A stretch of 64,000 nucleotides of DNA from Cellulomonas chitinilytica (GCF_016862675.1 NZ_BONK01000010.1:124001-188000); one strand, 5' to 3'; shown: positions 44,110-53,911, counted from the stretch's first letter. Numbers and translations are program-made. The notes: generated by a model from the letters alone, not told the origin.

Positions 44110-45623
44110 TCACACCGCCGCGGCCGGACGCCTGTCGGGACTCCACGCTTCGTGCCGCCGCTCAGGACCGAGGTCGTCGGCCGGAGCGTTGACGATCCGC
44201 CCCGCCCGCGACCAGAACGTGTACCGCGGAACGGGCCAACCTCGGGGCAGGCGGGTGTCAGGCTCGCGCGGACGTGCCGGATCCCGCCGCCGCTGCCGTC
44301 CGCCTCCACGGTGAGAGCCGTCGGGCGGCGCTGTGCGCCGCTCGATCGTCAGGTCCAGCCGGTGCACCTCGTGGTGGTGGTAGACGCACAGCAGCACCCC
44401 GTTGGCGACAGAGGTGCGCCCGCCGTCCCGGTCCCACCACCGGATGTGGTGGACCTCGCCCACCGCGCCGGCTTGCCGCACCCGTTCCACGCGCATCGCT
44501 GGTCGCGGACGATCACCGCGCGTCGCTGGGCACCGGTGTAGACCCGGCGGGTCCGGCCGAGGTCGGTGGGTGTGCCGTCGGCGGTCACGGCGATCCGGGT
44601 CACCTCGCAGTCGCACAGCGCCCGGGCCAGCACGGACATCGGGACGGGCGCGCCGTCCTCGGTCGTGGCCGGCGGCACCGGCGACCGGTCGAGCTCCTGG
44701 CCGGCGGCGCGGGCGGCGTGGTGGGCGCGCAGCTCGGCCAACGTCTCCACGGGCACGACGAGCGAGACGTGCGGTCGCGCGGACGCCCCGGAGCGGCCGG
44801 GAGCCTCGGGCGCGACGCCGTCCGGGCCGTCGCCGATCCGAGCGCCCACCAGGTCGCCGCGCTGGCCGCGTCCCACCCGGCCGGTCGCGAGCGACCTCTC
44901 CGCCAGCGCCACGAGTGCGTCTGCCGTCGCCTGCTCGGGCGACCGGTCCGGTCCTGGCACCTCGCCGACCGCCTCGACCGCCAACCGGAGCGCCTCACCG
45001 GCCCTCCGGTCGAGCCGCCCGCGCAGGAACGTCCCGTCGGGCCGGTCGGTCAGCACGAGGAACCGTTCGCGCCGCTGCGCCTCGTGGTCCCGCTCGAGCG
45101 CACCCGGCTCCATCGTCGCGACCAGGTGCGCGAGCGACCGCGCGAACTCGGGCGCCGTCTGCGACCGAGCCATCCGCACGACGGCCTCCTGCCCTTCGTC
45201 GGACGAGAGCTGCTCAGCGACGGCGAGCGATGCCCGGGCGGTGGTCCGTGCGACGGCGTCGAGGTGCTCGAGCGGCACCCCGCCGGACCGCACCGCTGCC
45301 GCGACGACGGGCATCGCCACGAGCGCGTCCGCCTGACGCATCTGCCGCGAGGCCTCGCCCAGCCCGAGCCGGGCGCGTCGCGCACGCGCCGCCTCGAAGG
45401 ACCTGTCACCGGGTCCGACCGACGTCCCTGCCGCCCGCTCCGCCACCAGCAGGTGAGCCCGTGCCGTCGCCACCGCACCGGTGACCCGATAGAAACCTGC
45501 CAACGCCGCTTCCCGCGCCTCGCGGCTCCAGCCCCCGGCGTCACGCACCTCGTCCACGAGCGCGTCGAGGAGCCTCACGAGTGCCGCGAGGGGCGGTGAG
45601 GTCGCGAGCGACGGTTCGAACAT
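44110..45623 (-). pseudogene. DUF222/HNH endonuclease-like gene with a one-base frameshift
   Basis: Would encode about 504 residues of the DUF222-HNH family, common in multicopy in actinobacteria and probably linked to mobile 13E12-type elements. The frame from ATG 45623 (MFEPSLATSPP) covers the whole DUF222 domain and reaches [12 protein letters not shown], the first zinc-knuckle half of the HNH motif, then runs into nonsense and a stop at 44349. The remaining HNH half, [13 protein letters not shown]...[11 protein letters not shown], is intact in another frame and ends at 44110. Restoring a single base at about 44458-44459 (TGG GC GAG to TGG NGC GAG) would give the usual W-C-E-V-H-H. It may be a real decayed gene or a sequencing error in a GC-rich site. 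The promoter is strong and leaderless. Confidence 0.82.
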
Positions 45624-45630
45624 ACGTACG

Positions 45631-45658
45631 ATTCTACGCCGCTCGACATGACAGTCAA
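45631..45658 (-). promoter_or_regulatory. Leaderless promoter of the HNH gene
   Basis: On the minus strand TTGACT (45658-45653) and TAGAAT (45636-45631) are 16 bp apart, and TAGAAT is seven bases from ATG 45623. This is one of the closest matches to the sigma-70-type consensus in the window and leaves no room for a ribosome site. Confidence 0.75.
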
Positions 45659-45726
45659 CCCTCTGACCTGCGCAGATGCGTCATCGAACCGTCCATAGGC
45701 CGCGTCATCCACAGGGCGGACGCGAG

Positions 45727-46182
45727 CTAGAGCCTGCCGTCCGTGGGCCGCCGCGACGGCTGATCCGGCGACTCCCGCAGGCACCGGAAGCGTTCGACCC
45801 CGGGGTACTTCTCACCGAGCGACGTGATCGAGAACCCGCACCGGCGGTAGAACTCCACGCTGTGCCGATCGGTCTCCGCCTCGACCCACCGGTACCCGCT
45901 CACGAGCGAGACCTCGTCGAGCAGCAGACGCCCGAGCCCGGACCGACGCCTCGTCCGCTCGACGGCGAGCGCCCGGACGACGAAGCCGCCATCCCTCTCA
46001 CGACCGACCGCCGCGGCCACCGGTTCGTCGTCGACGCAGACGACGACAGCTGGGAGGGAAGCGACCAGGGCGGAGGCCGTCTCGGGGTGCGGACCCGCGA
46101 CGGCGTCCTCCAGGAGCTCGGCGACCTGAGCCCGCGCGACGGCCGGGACCGCCCCCGTCCACGTCTGCAGTCGGCCACTCAT
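45727..46182 (-). CDS. GNAT-family N-acetyltransferase
   Basis: A 151-residue acyltransferase of the GNAT fold. The acetyl-CoA pyrophosphate loop is RRRSGLGRLLLDEV, and the C-terminal VEFYRRCGFS is the usual end of the fold. ATG 46182 is chosen: TACGGT ends seven bases upstream, so a leaderless mRNA is likely, and the open frame above it is antiporter-antisense. It follows the antiporter gene by 38 bp on the same strand. Acceptor substrate unknown. Confidence 0.9.
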   Translation of the reverse strand: MSGRLQTWTGAVPAVARAQVAELLEDAVAGPHPETASALVASLPAVVVCVDDEPVAAAVGRERDGGFVVRALAVERTRRRSGLGRLLLDEVSLVSGYRWVEAETDRHSVEFYRRCGFSITSLGEKYPGVERFRCLRESPDQPSRRPTDGRL

Positions 46183-46220
46183 GCCGGTGACCGTACGGCC
46201 TGCGAGGCGAGGCGGGGCCG

Positions 46221-47936
46221 TCACCCCTGCACCCGCTCCAGCCACGACGACGACAGGCTCTCGTCCTCCAGGTCGAGCTCCCGCATCATCCGCCGCATCA
46301 CGGTCTCGTCGAGCTCCCCGGCGTCCCGCCGTTCCATGAGGACCTCCCGCTGCACGGCGACGATCTGCCGCCGCAGCTTCTGGGCCCTCCGCGACTCCTC
46401 CTTCCCCGGCAGCCGGCCGTCCACGCGCGGCCCGGCGAGCGGTCCGAGCCCCCGGGTGCTCTCGGACACGTCGAGGTCGTCGGGCAGCAGCTCGTCGGCG
46501 TGGTCGGGGTCGAGCATCACGGCGGCCGCGGCGGCCCGTCCGCGCCAGGCGGCCGAGAGCCGCCCGATGGCCTCGTCGGCGTTCTCGGGTCCGACGATCG
46601 CCGCCCACGCCTCACGTCGGGACTCGAGCGCCTGCTGCACGGCCTCGGCGGTCGCGACCCGCGTGGCGGCCTCCTGCGCGGCGTCCCTGGCGGCCTCGTC
46701 GGCGGAGCCGACCCGCAGCCGCCGGATCACCCAGGGCAGGGTGAGCCCCTGCACCAGGAGCGTCCCGAGCGCGACGGTGTACGCGGCGAGCTGGATGGTG
46801 GCCCGCTCGGGGAAGGGCGCGCCACCGAGCGTCACGGGGATGGCGGCGGCCGCGGCGAGCGTGACGACGCCGCGCATCCCGGCCCACGAGACGACCGCGG
46901 ACTCCCGCGCGGAGAGCGAGTCGTGGGCGGGTCGGTGGCTGCCGCGCAGCCGGAGGTGGTCGAACCGCGCGGTGACGAAGATGTACGCGGGCCGCACGAG
47001 GATCGCCGTGAGCAGCACCAGGAGCGAGACGGCGACGCCGTGCGCGAGCCCCTGGTCGGAGGCGACGACGTCGCGGATGACCCAGGGCAGCTGGACGCCG
47101 ATGAGGGCGAACGTGAACGACTCGAGCAGGATGTCGAGCGTCGACCAGATGGGCTCCTCGTAGAGCCGGGTCGCGTAGCCGGCGCGGGGCGAGGTGTGCC
47201 CGAGGTACAGCCCGGCGGTGACGACGGCGAGCACGCCGGACCCGCTGACGGCCTCGGCGAACCAGTACGCGGCGAACGGGGTGAGCAGCCCGATCGCGGA
47301 CGCGACGACGGGGTCGTCGAGGTGCAGCCGGACCTGGTGCACGACCCAGCCGAGCACGAGGCCCACGCCGACGCCGACGACCACGGCCAGGCTGAAGGTC
47401 TTCACGGCGTCGCCGAGCAGCCAGGCGCCGGTGGAGACGCCGACCAGCGCCACCTTGTAGAGCGTGAGCGACGTGGCGTCGTTGATGAGGCTCTCGCCGG
47501 ACAGCAGGGTCATCACGCGCCGCGGCAGCCCGAGCCGCCGGCCCACGGCAGCGGCGGCGACCGCGTCGGGCGGCGCGACGACGGCGCCGAGCACGAGCGC
47601 GGCGGCGAAGGGCACGGCGAGCTCGGAGGCCCAGAAGACGAGCGCGACGGCGACGGCGGACACCAGGACGAGCCCGACCCCGAGCCGGGTGATGGAGTTG
47701 AGGGACGCGCGGAAGTCCCGGTACGAGCTGGACAGCGCCGCGGAGTACAGCAGCGGCGGGAGCACGAACTCGAGCAGGACCTCGGAGTCGATCTCGTACC
47801 TCGGCACGCCGGGCACGAACGAGACGACGAGCGCGATCGCGACGATGACGAGGGGCGCCGGCCATCTCCGCCGGCGGCAGGCCGCCGCGACGAGCACGGC
47901 CCCGGCGACCAGCAGGAAGACCTCGACGTGGTGCAC
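46221..47936 (-). CDS. Na+/H+ antiporter (CPA1/NhaP type)
   Basis: A 571-residue monovalent cation:proton antiporter of the inner membrane. About 12 helices occupy residues 1-410, followed by a cytoplasmic helical tail of about 150 residues rich in Arg/Glu. The ion-binding region reads APPDAVAAAAVGRRLGLPRR and GESLINDATSLTLYK, where the Asp of IND is the conserved carrier residue. The GTG start has GGAGG about 8 bases upstream. A role in pH and sodium homeostasis is expected. The following gene on the same strand is the GNAT acetyltransferase. Confidence 0.91.
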   Translation of the reverse strand: MHHVEVFLLVAGAVLVAAACRRRRWPAPLVIVAIALVVSFVPGVPRYEIDSEVLLEFVLPPLLYSAALSSSYRDFRASLNSITRLGVGLVLVSAVAVALVFWASELAVPFAAALVLGAVVAPPDAVAAAAVGRRLGLPRRVMTLLSGESLINDATSLTLYKVALVGVSTGAWLLGDAVKTFSLAVVVGVGVGLVLGWVVHQVRLHLDDPVVASAIGLLTPFAAYWFAEAVSGSGVLAVVTAGLYLGHTSPRAGYATRLYEEPIWSTLDILLESFTFALIGVQLPWVIRDVVASDQGLAHGVAVSLLVLLTAILVRPAYIFVTARFDHLRLRGSHRPAHDSLSARESAVVSWAGMRGVVTLAAAAAIPVTLGGAPFPERATIQLAAYTVALGTLLVQGLTLPWVIRRLRVGSADEAARDAAQEAATRVATAEAVQQALESRREAWAAIVGPENADEAIGRLSAAWRGRAAAAAVMLDPDHADELLPDDLDVSESTRGLGPLAGPRVDGRLPGKEESRRAQKLRRQIVAVQREVLMERRDAGELDETVMRRMMRELDLEDESLSSSWLERVQG

Positions 47937-47978
47937 GGTGGTCGCCTCCGAGCCGTCGGGTGCAGGGCTGCTGCGACC

Positions 47979-50900
47979 TTACGAGCGGTGCACGGCGACC
48001 GCATGCTCCGGCGTCCCGGCCGGGGCGGAGGGCGCGCGACGGGGCCGGGGGACCGCGACCGCCGCCCCGGTCCCTGCGACGACGAGCCCGACGACGGCGA
48101 GCGCCGTGGGGAGCGAGGCGGGGATGCCGAGGTACACGGTGATCCCGAGGATCCGTGACAGCCCCCACGGCAGCAGCGCCATCTGGTCGTTCCACACGGT
48201 CAGTGCCCGTTCGAGCCCGATCCCGGCGACGGCCCCGGCGACGACGGCCAGCGTGAGCCCTCCGACGACGGCGGTCGCCCCGAGCGCGCGGGCGGGTCGC
48301 ATCCCGTACGCCCGTCGGAGCACGAGGGCGACGACGACGAACAGCCAGCAGAACGCGGCGAACGCGACGGTGACGTACGCGGTGCGGGACGTCGGGTCGG
48401 TCCAGAACGCGAACCAGTAGCGCCCGGGCCCGCGGACGGCGAGCGCGACGAGCAGCACGACGGCCCGCAGCAGGACGACGCCGCCGAGCGCGGCCCACAG
48501 GTGGAACGGGTCGCGACGTCGCACGACGCAACGCAGCAGCACCGCGAGCAGCACCCACGCACCGACGGTGGCGAGCAGGTGCGCGGGTGCGGCGAACCAG
48601 GTGAAGACCGCGCGGCTCGTCACGAGCACGAGCGCGGGCAGCGCCCAGACCACGACCCGGTCCGTGCGGCTCGTCGGGGCCGCGACCTCACCCAGCCGCC
48701 ACGGCCGGACGACCGCGACGAGCAGCGCACGCAGCGCGGCGGCACCGGGGGCGCGCCACCTCCGCTGCACCGCGGCGGACCCGAGCAGCAGCGCGGCGAG
48801 CGTCGCCGCGAGCAGCCCGCGCGCGAGCCACGCCATCGCCGGGTCGCGGTCGGCGCGCTCGCTGCCGAGGTCGGCGGCGGTGAAGTTGTACGCGGGCAGG
48901 GCGACGTCGCCGGTGTACCGGTCGACGTGCACGGCGCGGGCCGTGCGGTACTCCCGCTCGGCCTCCTGCCACTGCGCGTGTGCCGTCGCGCTCCCGGTGT
49001 CGAGCCACTGCGCGTGCCGGAGCACCGTCGCGCGGTAGGCGGCGAGGGTCTGCAGGAGGTCCGTCTCGTAGTCGAGGGCGTCGACTAAGGACCGGTACAG
49101 CTCGGGGGAGCGCCACGTCGCCGGGTCGGTCGCGGCGACCTCGTCGCGCATGGCGGCGGCGACCTGCGCCGCACGGGTGCCGTCGGCGAGCGAGCCGTCG
49201 AGGTCGTCGCGGCTGACGGCGTAGATGCTGTCGAGCGCTGCGGAGTCCCCGGTGACGATGTCCCACTCGAAGATCCACATCATGGGCGGCGGCTCGAGGC
49301 CGAGCGCCCGGACGCTCTGCTCCGCGTACGGCCCGATGTACAGCCCGCGCGTGACGGCCTCGCGGGAGCGGGCGAGGGCCGCGGTGACGACGTCGACGGT
49401 GGCGGGGTCGTCGGTCAGGGTCTGCCGGACCCAGTCGGCGGTGACCTGCGCGGGCGAGGCCGACGGGTCCTGGGCGAGCCGGGCGGCGCCGTAGGCGTTG
49501 AGGTCGTACAGCTGCCAGAACCCGGTGCGCAGGTACAGCGTCATCGGCCCGGCGCGCAGCGGGCCGCCGTCCTGGGTCCAGCTCCAGATGCCTTCGACGT
49601 GCGGGTTCGCGGCGAGGAACTCCTGCAGCGCCTGCGCGTGCTCGGCGACGAGGTCGTTCGGGAGTGCGCCGAACCCTTCGAACTCGCGGCGGGCCTGCAG
49701 CTCGACGATCCGCCGCTGCGTCCCGACGGAGAGCGTGGGGTTGAGCGGCAGGTGGCTGTAGAAGTCGCCCGCCGTGTACTTCGTCGAGACGACGAGGTGG
49801 GGGTCGTCGAGGTCGCCGAGGACCTCGTCGTACGACGCGGGGTCGGTGTGCAGGTCGCCGACGGCGCCGACCCCGACGGTCCACGTGCGGAAGATCAGGT
49901 CCTTGTCGTGCGCGCCGGCGGTGTCGAGGAGCGCCCGCAGCATCGTCCGGACCGCGGCCGGTGTCGTGACCGCGAGACGCGACGAGTAGTCCCACCCGGC
50001 CTGGTAGACGTCGCCGCCCTCGCCGATGCGCACCATGAGCCCGTCGACGAACGGCATCGCGTCGAACAGCTCGGACAGCCCCGCCTGGTAGACGGACCAC
50101 AGCGCCGGGTTCTCGACGTCGAGCCCGCCGACCGTCCGGTCGAGGTACGCCTCCAGGGGCGGGGAGACGGCGAGCATGTCCGTGAGGAGGTACACGTGCA
50201 TGCCCATGTCGTGCGCGTACCGGAACACGGGCCCGAACGCCTCGACCATCGCGGCGGCCCGCTCGACGTGCGGGTCGCCGGCGGGGTACACGCCGTCCAC
50301 GGCACGGAACGACACGTACTCGAGGAATCCCGGGACGACGACGCCGTTGTACCCCTGCCGCAGCGCGTGCCGGACGAGCTGGCGGAACTGGGCGTCGATC
50401 CGCGCGACGGCGGCGGCGTCGACCCACGGCGCGGCGGGCAGCACGGCCCCGGCGACGACGTCGGTGTTGAGCGAGTAGTCGTCCCCGGCGGCGAACGCCT
50501 CCTCGTCGGCCTCGCGCCCGACGGAGCCGGAGTCGGTGAGCCGGAGCCCGAGGCGCGGCGACTGCGCGACCCCGTCGGTCCCGGGCGGCACGACGGCGGC
50601 GCCGGAGCGGATCCGGTCCGCGACCGCGTACAGCCCGGCGGCCGCGCCCTGCGCACCGGCGGCGTCCAGCACGTAGCGGCCGGCGGCGTCGCGGTGCACC
50701 CGGTAGGCCTCCGGGGACGGGTCGAACGCGGGCACGACGTGCACCGCGAGGTCGGCGTCGGCCGGTGCCGTGCCGGTGGTGACGGTCGGGGCGGGGAGCC
50801 CGCGGTCCGCCAGGGCGTCGCGCACGGCGGACGCCGCCAGCGCCACCCGCTCGCCCGCCGGGACGTCCAGGCTCGCGATCACGGGCGGGGGGACGGCTGG

Positions 50901-51053
50901 CGCCGGTGCGCCGCCCGTCCGCGCCGCCTCGGGGGTGCCGGCCGGCGAGAAGCTGAGCCCGAGCACCTGCCCGACGCCCACGGCCACGGCCGCGCCTAGC
51001 GCGAGGACGACGAGGGCCGCGACGAGCGACGGCCAGGCACGGGAGCGGGGCAC
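47979..51053 (-). CDS. GH67-like glycosidase ectodomain fused to a polytopic membrane domain
   Basis: A 1024-residue protein. A signal-anchor helix (about 8-32) precedes a Pro/Ala linker, then an N-terminal alpha/beta domain (about 60-160) that ends in GLYAVADRIRSG, as in GH20/GH67 N-domains. The central region (about 165-720) follows the GH67 alpha-glucuronidase plan: VDGLMVRIGEGGDVY aligns with the GH67 general-acid motif, making E345 the probable acid, and VVSTKYTAGDFYSHLPLNP with RRIVELQARREFEGFGALP recalls the conserved GH67 segment around the catalytic base, although the usual Glu there is not obvious. About eight membrane helices fill 735-1010. GTG 51053 follows TACACT by six bases (leaderless). 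Glycosidases with so large a membrane tail are unusual; activity and substrate are unproven. Confidence 0.72.
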   Translation of the reverse strand: MPRSRAWPSLVAALVVLALGAAVAVGVGQVLGLSFSPAGTPEAARTGGAPAPAVPPPVIASLDVPAGERVALAASAVRDALADRGLPAPTVTTGTAPADADLAVHVVPAFDPSPEAYRVHRDAAGRYVLDAAGAQGAAAGLYAVADRIRSGAAVVPPGTDGVAQSPRLGLRLTDSGSVGREADEEAFAAGDDYSLNTDVVAGAVLPAAPWVDAAAVARIDAQFRQLVRHALRQGYNGVVVPGFLEYVSFRAVDGVYPAGDPHVERAAAMVEAFGPVFRYAHDMGMHVYLLTDMLAVSPPLEAYLDRTVGGLDVENPALWSVYQAGLSELFDAMPFVDGLMVRIGEGGDVYQAGWDYSSRLAVTTPAAVRTMLRALLDTAGAHDKDLIFRTWTVGVGAVGDLHTDPASYDEVLGDLDDPHLVVSTKYTAGDFYSHLPLNPTLSVGTQRRIVELQARREFEGFGALPNDLVAEHAQALQEFLAANPHVEGIWSWTQDGGPLRAGPMTLYLRTGFWQLYDLNAYGAARLAQDPSASPAQVTADWVRQTLTDDPATVDVVTAALARSREAVTRGLYIGPYAEQSVRALGLEPPPMMWIFEWDIVTGDSAALDSIYAVSRDDLDGSLADGTRAAQVAAAMRDEVAATDPATWRSPELYRSLVDALDYETDLLQTLAAYRATVLRHAQWLDTGSATAHAQWQEAEREYRTARAVHVDRYTGDVALPAYNFTAADLGSERADRDPAMAWLARGLLAATLAALLLGSAAVQRRWRAPGAAALRALLVAVVRPWRLGEVAAPTSRTDRVVVWALPALVLVTSRAVFTWFAAPAHLLATVGAWVLLAVLLRCVVRRRDPFHLWAALGGVVLLRAVVLLVALAVRGPGRYWFAFWTDPTSRTAYVTVAFAAFCWLFVVVALVLRRAYGMRPARALGATAVVGGLTLAVVAGAVAGIGLERALTVWNDQMALLPWGLSRILGITVYLGIPASLPTALAVVGLVVAGTGAAVAVPRPRRAPSAPAGTPEHAVAVHRS

Positions 51054-51239
51054 CGGCGCAGTGTAGGAACGTGGCCTGGGCAGATGTGGCTCAGGTCACA
51101 CCAGCCCGACGCGTGCGAGGCCCCGACCTGCGCGAACGCCGGAGGGGGTCACGGACCATTCACCCGGTCGCCCGTCGGTGCAGCGCCCGGCGCGGCCGTC
51201 CCGTCACCGTCCCGCATGGTGAGCAGACCCGTCCGCACG

Positions 51240-51268
51240 TTGACCCGGTCCCGCCCCCTTCCTACGGT
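51240..51268 (+). promoter_or_regulatory. Promoter of the EmrB-like MFS gene
   Basis: TTGACC (51240-51245) and TACGGT (51263-51268) are separated by 17 bp. The -10 is about 60 bp upstream of the GTG at 51329, leaving a short leader with a GAGGG ribosome site. Confidence 0.6.
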
Positions 51269-51328
51269 GCGCCCGCACCCCGACCCGGTGCCGTCCGCCC
51301 GGACGCGCCGACCCCGAGGGCCAGCACC

Positions 51329-52825
51329 GTGACCGACCGCCAGACCCGGCTCGCCCTGTGGTGCTGCCTCGGCGCCGGCTTCGCGACGCTCGTCGACTCC
51401 GCGGTGCTCGGCTTCGCCGTGCCGAGCCTGTCGGAGCAGCTCGGTGCGAGCACCGCCCAGGTGCAGTGGCTGCTCGCGTCGTACTCGCTGACGTTCGGCC
51501 TGGGGCTCGTGCCGGGGGGCCGGCTCGGTGACGCCTACGGGCGGCGCGGGCTGTTCGTCGCCGGCCTGGTCGTGTTCGTCGTCGGCGGGTCCGTCGCAGC
51601 GGTGGCCGGCGGCATGTGGTGGGTCGTCGGCGGCCGGCTGGTCCAGGGGTTCGGCGCGGGCCTCATCAGCGCGCAGGTGCTCGGCATCATCCAGGACCTG
51701 TTCACCGGTCCCCGCCGGGTGCGTGCGCTCGCGGCCTACACGAGCGCGGGGGCCGCGGCCGCGCTGGTCGGGCCCCTGTCGGCGGCGACGCTGCTGGCGC
51801 TGCTCCCCGCGGGGTGGGGCTGGCGGGCGGTGCTGCTGATCAACGTCCCCTTCGCCGTCACGACGCTGGTCCTGGCGCTGCGCTTCGTGCCCCGGGCGCC
51901 TCGACGGGGCACCCGCCTCGACCTGGACGTCCCTGCCGTCGTCCTGCTCGGGGCGCTCGCCGTCCTGGTCACCCTGCCGGTCATCGACCCGGGCGCCCGA
52001 CCGTCCGTGTGGGGCACCGCGGCCGTCGCCGTGCCCGTGCTGGTCGTCGTGCTCGTCGTCTGGGAACGGCGCTACGCCCGGCGGGGCCGGGTGGCCCTGT
52101 TCGCGCCCGCGCTGGTCCGGCAGCCGGGGTTCGTGACCGGGAACGCGGTCGCGCTGCTCTGGTTCGGGTCGGTCGTCGCGCACTCCACGGTCGTCACGCT
52201 CTTCCTCATCCAGGGCGCCCACGTGCCCGCGCTCGCCGTCGCGGTCGTGCTGCTGCCGTCGGCGGCGAGCCGTGTCGTCTCGTCCTCGCTCGCCGCCCGC
52301 GTCTTCGACCGCCGGGGCTCCCGGCTCGTCCCGGCCGCGCTGCTCGTGCACGTGGTGGCGCTGGCCGGGCTCGCGGCCGCCGTCGCGCGCGGGTCGGACG
52401 GCGTGCCGCTCCTGGTCGTCGTCGCGGTCGTCGAGGTGCTCATGGGGTTCGCGAGCGGCCTCGTCGAGCCGCCGTTGCGGGCCGTGACGCTCGGCTTCGC
52501 GCCGGCCGGGTTCCACGGCGTCGCCGCGTCGTTCCTGCAGCTCACGCAGCGGCTGTCGGCGACGTTCTGCGTGGCGGTCGCCTCGGGCCTGCTCCTGCGT
52601 GGCCCGGACGCCGAGGTGACCTCGTCGTCGTTCGTCGTGTCCCTGCTGTTCTGCGGCGTGCTGCTGGTGCTCGCGGCGGGCGTCGGATCGACCCGGTGGC
52701 TGCACGGCGGGCCCCGCACGACGGGACGGACCGACGCCTCGGCCGACCTGGCGCCCGTGCACGGCCCGCCGGACGGCGCCGACGCGGCGGGCGCCGACAC
52801 CCCCGCGCAGATCCCCGTCGGCTAG
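51329..52825 (+). CDS. MFS drug exporter (DHA2/EmrB-like)
   Basis: A 498-residue transporter with about 14 hydrophobic helices, the size and layout of drug:H+ antiporters of the DHA2 group. Motif A reads GGRLGDAYGRRG (after helix 2); the FGAGLISAQVLGIIQDLF segment after helix 4 is typical of motif C-region. The GTG start is chosen on the GAGGG ribosome site nine bases upstream (51315-51319); the longer frame to 51071 is a Pro/Arg-rich antisense shadow. The stop codon is shared, on opposite strands, with the LLM gene (CTAG at 52822-52825). Confidence 0.88.
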   Translation: MTDRQTRLALWCCLGAGFATLVDSAVLGFAVPSLSEQLGASTAQVQWLLASYSLTFGLGLVPGGRLGDAYGRRGLFVAGLVVFVVGGSVAAVAGGMWWVVGGRLVQGFGAGLISAQVLGIIQDLFTGPRRVRALAAYTSAGAAAALVGPLSAATLLALLPAGWGWRAVLLINVPFAVTTLVLALRFVPRAPRRGTRLDLDVPAVVLLGALAVLVTLPVIDPGARPSVWGTAAVAVPVLVVVLVVWERRYARRGRVALFAPALVRQPGFVTGNAVALLWFGSVVAHSTVVTLFLIQGAHVPALAVAVVLLPSAASRVVSSSLAARVFDRRGSRLVPAALLVHVVALAGLAAAVARGSDGVPLLVVVAVVEVLMGFASGLVEPPLRAVTLGFAPAGFHGVAASFLQLTQRLSATFCVAVASGLLLRGPDAEVTSSSFVVSLLFCGVLLVLAAGVGSTRWLHGGPRTTGRTDASADLAPVHGPPDGADAAGADTPAQIPVG

Positions 52826-53880
52826 CGCGCCGCCGCACCCGCCCCCGCACCCGCCGCTGCCGCCGCGGCACCCGCCGGCTGCCACCCGAGCCGCGGCGCC
52901 ACGAGCGTCGCGACGTCGTGCAGGATCTGCTCGTAGTCGCCGGCCGTGAGCTCGTACGGCAGCTCGAGCCGCAGCTCGTCGACCTCGCCGACGGCGGCGT
53001 CCTCGAGGATCCGCTCGACGATCTCGTCGCTGCTGCCGACGAGGTCGGGCGCGAACAGCGTCCGCCGCGGCCCGACGGGCGCCAGGGTGCGCTCGTGCCG
53101 GCTCCGCGCGTACTCGCGGTACCGCTCCCGGGTCGCCCGGTCGGCGCCGTCGGTCGGCACGACGACCCGTCCGAGCGCGACGCGCGGCGCGTGTGCGCCC
53201 GCCCACGCGGCACGGAACGCCGCGAGGTTGGCGCGCTGCGCGGCGACGAAGTCGCCCGTCCCCTCCCCGGCCACGATGTTCCCGGTGAGCAGGTGCAGCC
53301 CGTGCTCGGCCGCCCACAGCGTGGAGCGGCGCGACGCGGCGCCGTACCAGAGGCGCTCCACCAGGCCGGGGCTGTGCGGCTGCAGGCGCGGGCGCTGGAC
53401 GTTGCCCGGCGAGACGATGCGGGTGTCCTCGTCGCCGAGGTAGGTGCCCCGCAGCCCGTCGGCGAGCCGCTCGATGCGGGCGTGCGAGAAGTCGACGTCC
53501 CGCCAGTCGCCGTCGAACACCTTCTCGCCGAGCAGCTCGACGTGCGGCGGTGTGCCCGCGCTGAGCCCGGCCTGCAGGCGGCCGCGCGACAGCACGTCGA
53601 CCGTCGCGAGGTCCTCGCCGAGCCGGAACGGGCTCTCGTACCCGATCGGGATGACGGCCGTGCCGAGCTCGATCGTGGTGGTCCGCTGCGTCGCGGCGGC
53701 GAGGAACGTCGCGGCCGACGAGATGCCGTGCTCGAGATGACGCTGCCGGACCCATGCCCCCTGGAACCCGAGCCGCTCGCCGGTCGCGAACAGCGCCAGC
53801 GTCGACTCCAGGCCCGTGCGCGGGTCGTCGTCGAGGAAGTTGCCCGGCGTGAGGAACGCGAGCGAGCGGATCGTGGGCAT
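52822..53880 (-). CDS. LLM-class flavin-dependent oxidoreductase
   Basis: A 352-residue luciferase-like monooxygenase with a TIM barrel that uses FMN or F420. Recognisable parts: LGFQGAWVRQRHLEHGISS (N-terminal), GTAVIPIGYESPFRLGEDLATVDVLSRGRLQAGLSAG (the family core), and LVGSSDEIVERILED (C-terminal). The C-terminus ends in an Ala/Gly run. ATG 53880 has CAGGAG about 10 bases upstream, and a good promoter lies at 53912-53940. Cofactor and substrate cannot be fixed from sequence; its divergent/convergent neighbours are exporters, giving no clear lead. Confidence 0.91.
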   Translation of the reverse strand: MPTIRSLAFLTPGNFLDDDPRTGLESTLALFATGERLGFQGAWVRQRHLEHGISSAATFLAAATQRTTTIELGTAVIPIGYESPFRLGEDLATVDVLSRGRLQAGLSAGTPPHVELLGEKVFDGDWRDVDFSHARIERLADGLRGTYLGDEDTRIVSPGNVQRPRLQPHSPGLVERLWYGAASRRSTLWAAEHGLHLLTGNIVAGEGTGDFVAAQRANLAAFRAAWAGAHAPRVALGRVVVPTDGADRATRERYREYARSRHERTLAPVGPRRTLFAPDLVGSSDEIVERILEDAAVGEVDELRLELPYELTAGDYEQILHDVATLVAPRLGWQPAGAAAAAAGAGAGAAAR

Positions 53881-53911
53881 GGCGGCGGGCTCCTGACGGT
53901 CGGGGCTGCGG

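Noticed and set aside
44455-44465. Programmed ribosomal frameshifting in the HNH gene
   Set aside because: There is no slippery heptamer or downstream pseudoknot pattern at the site; a simple one-base loss explains it better.
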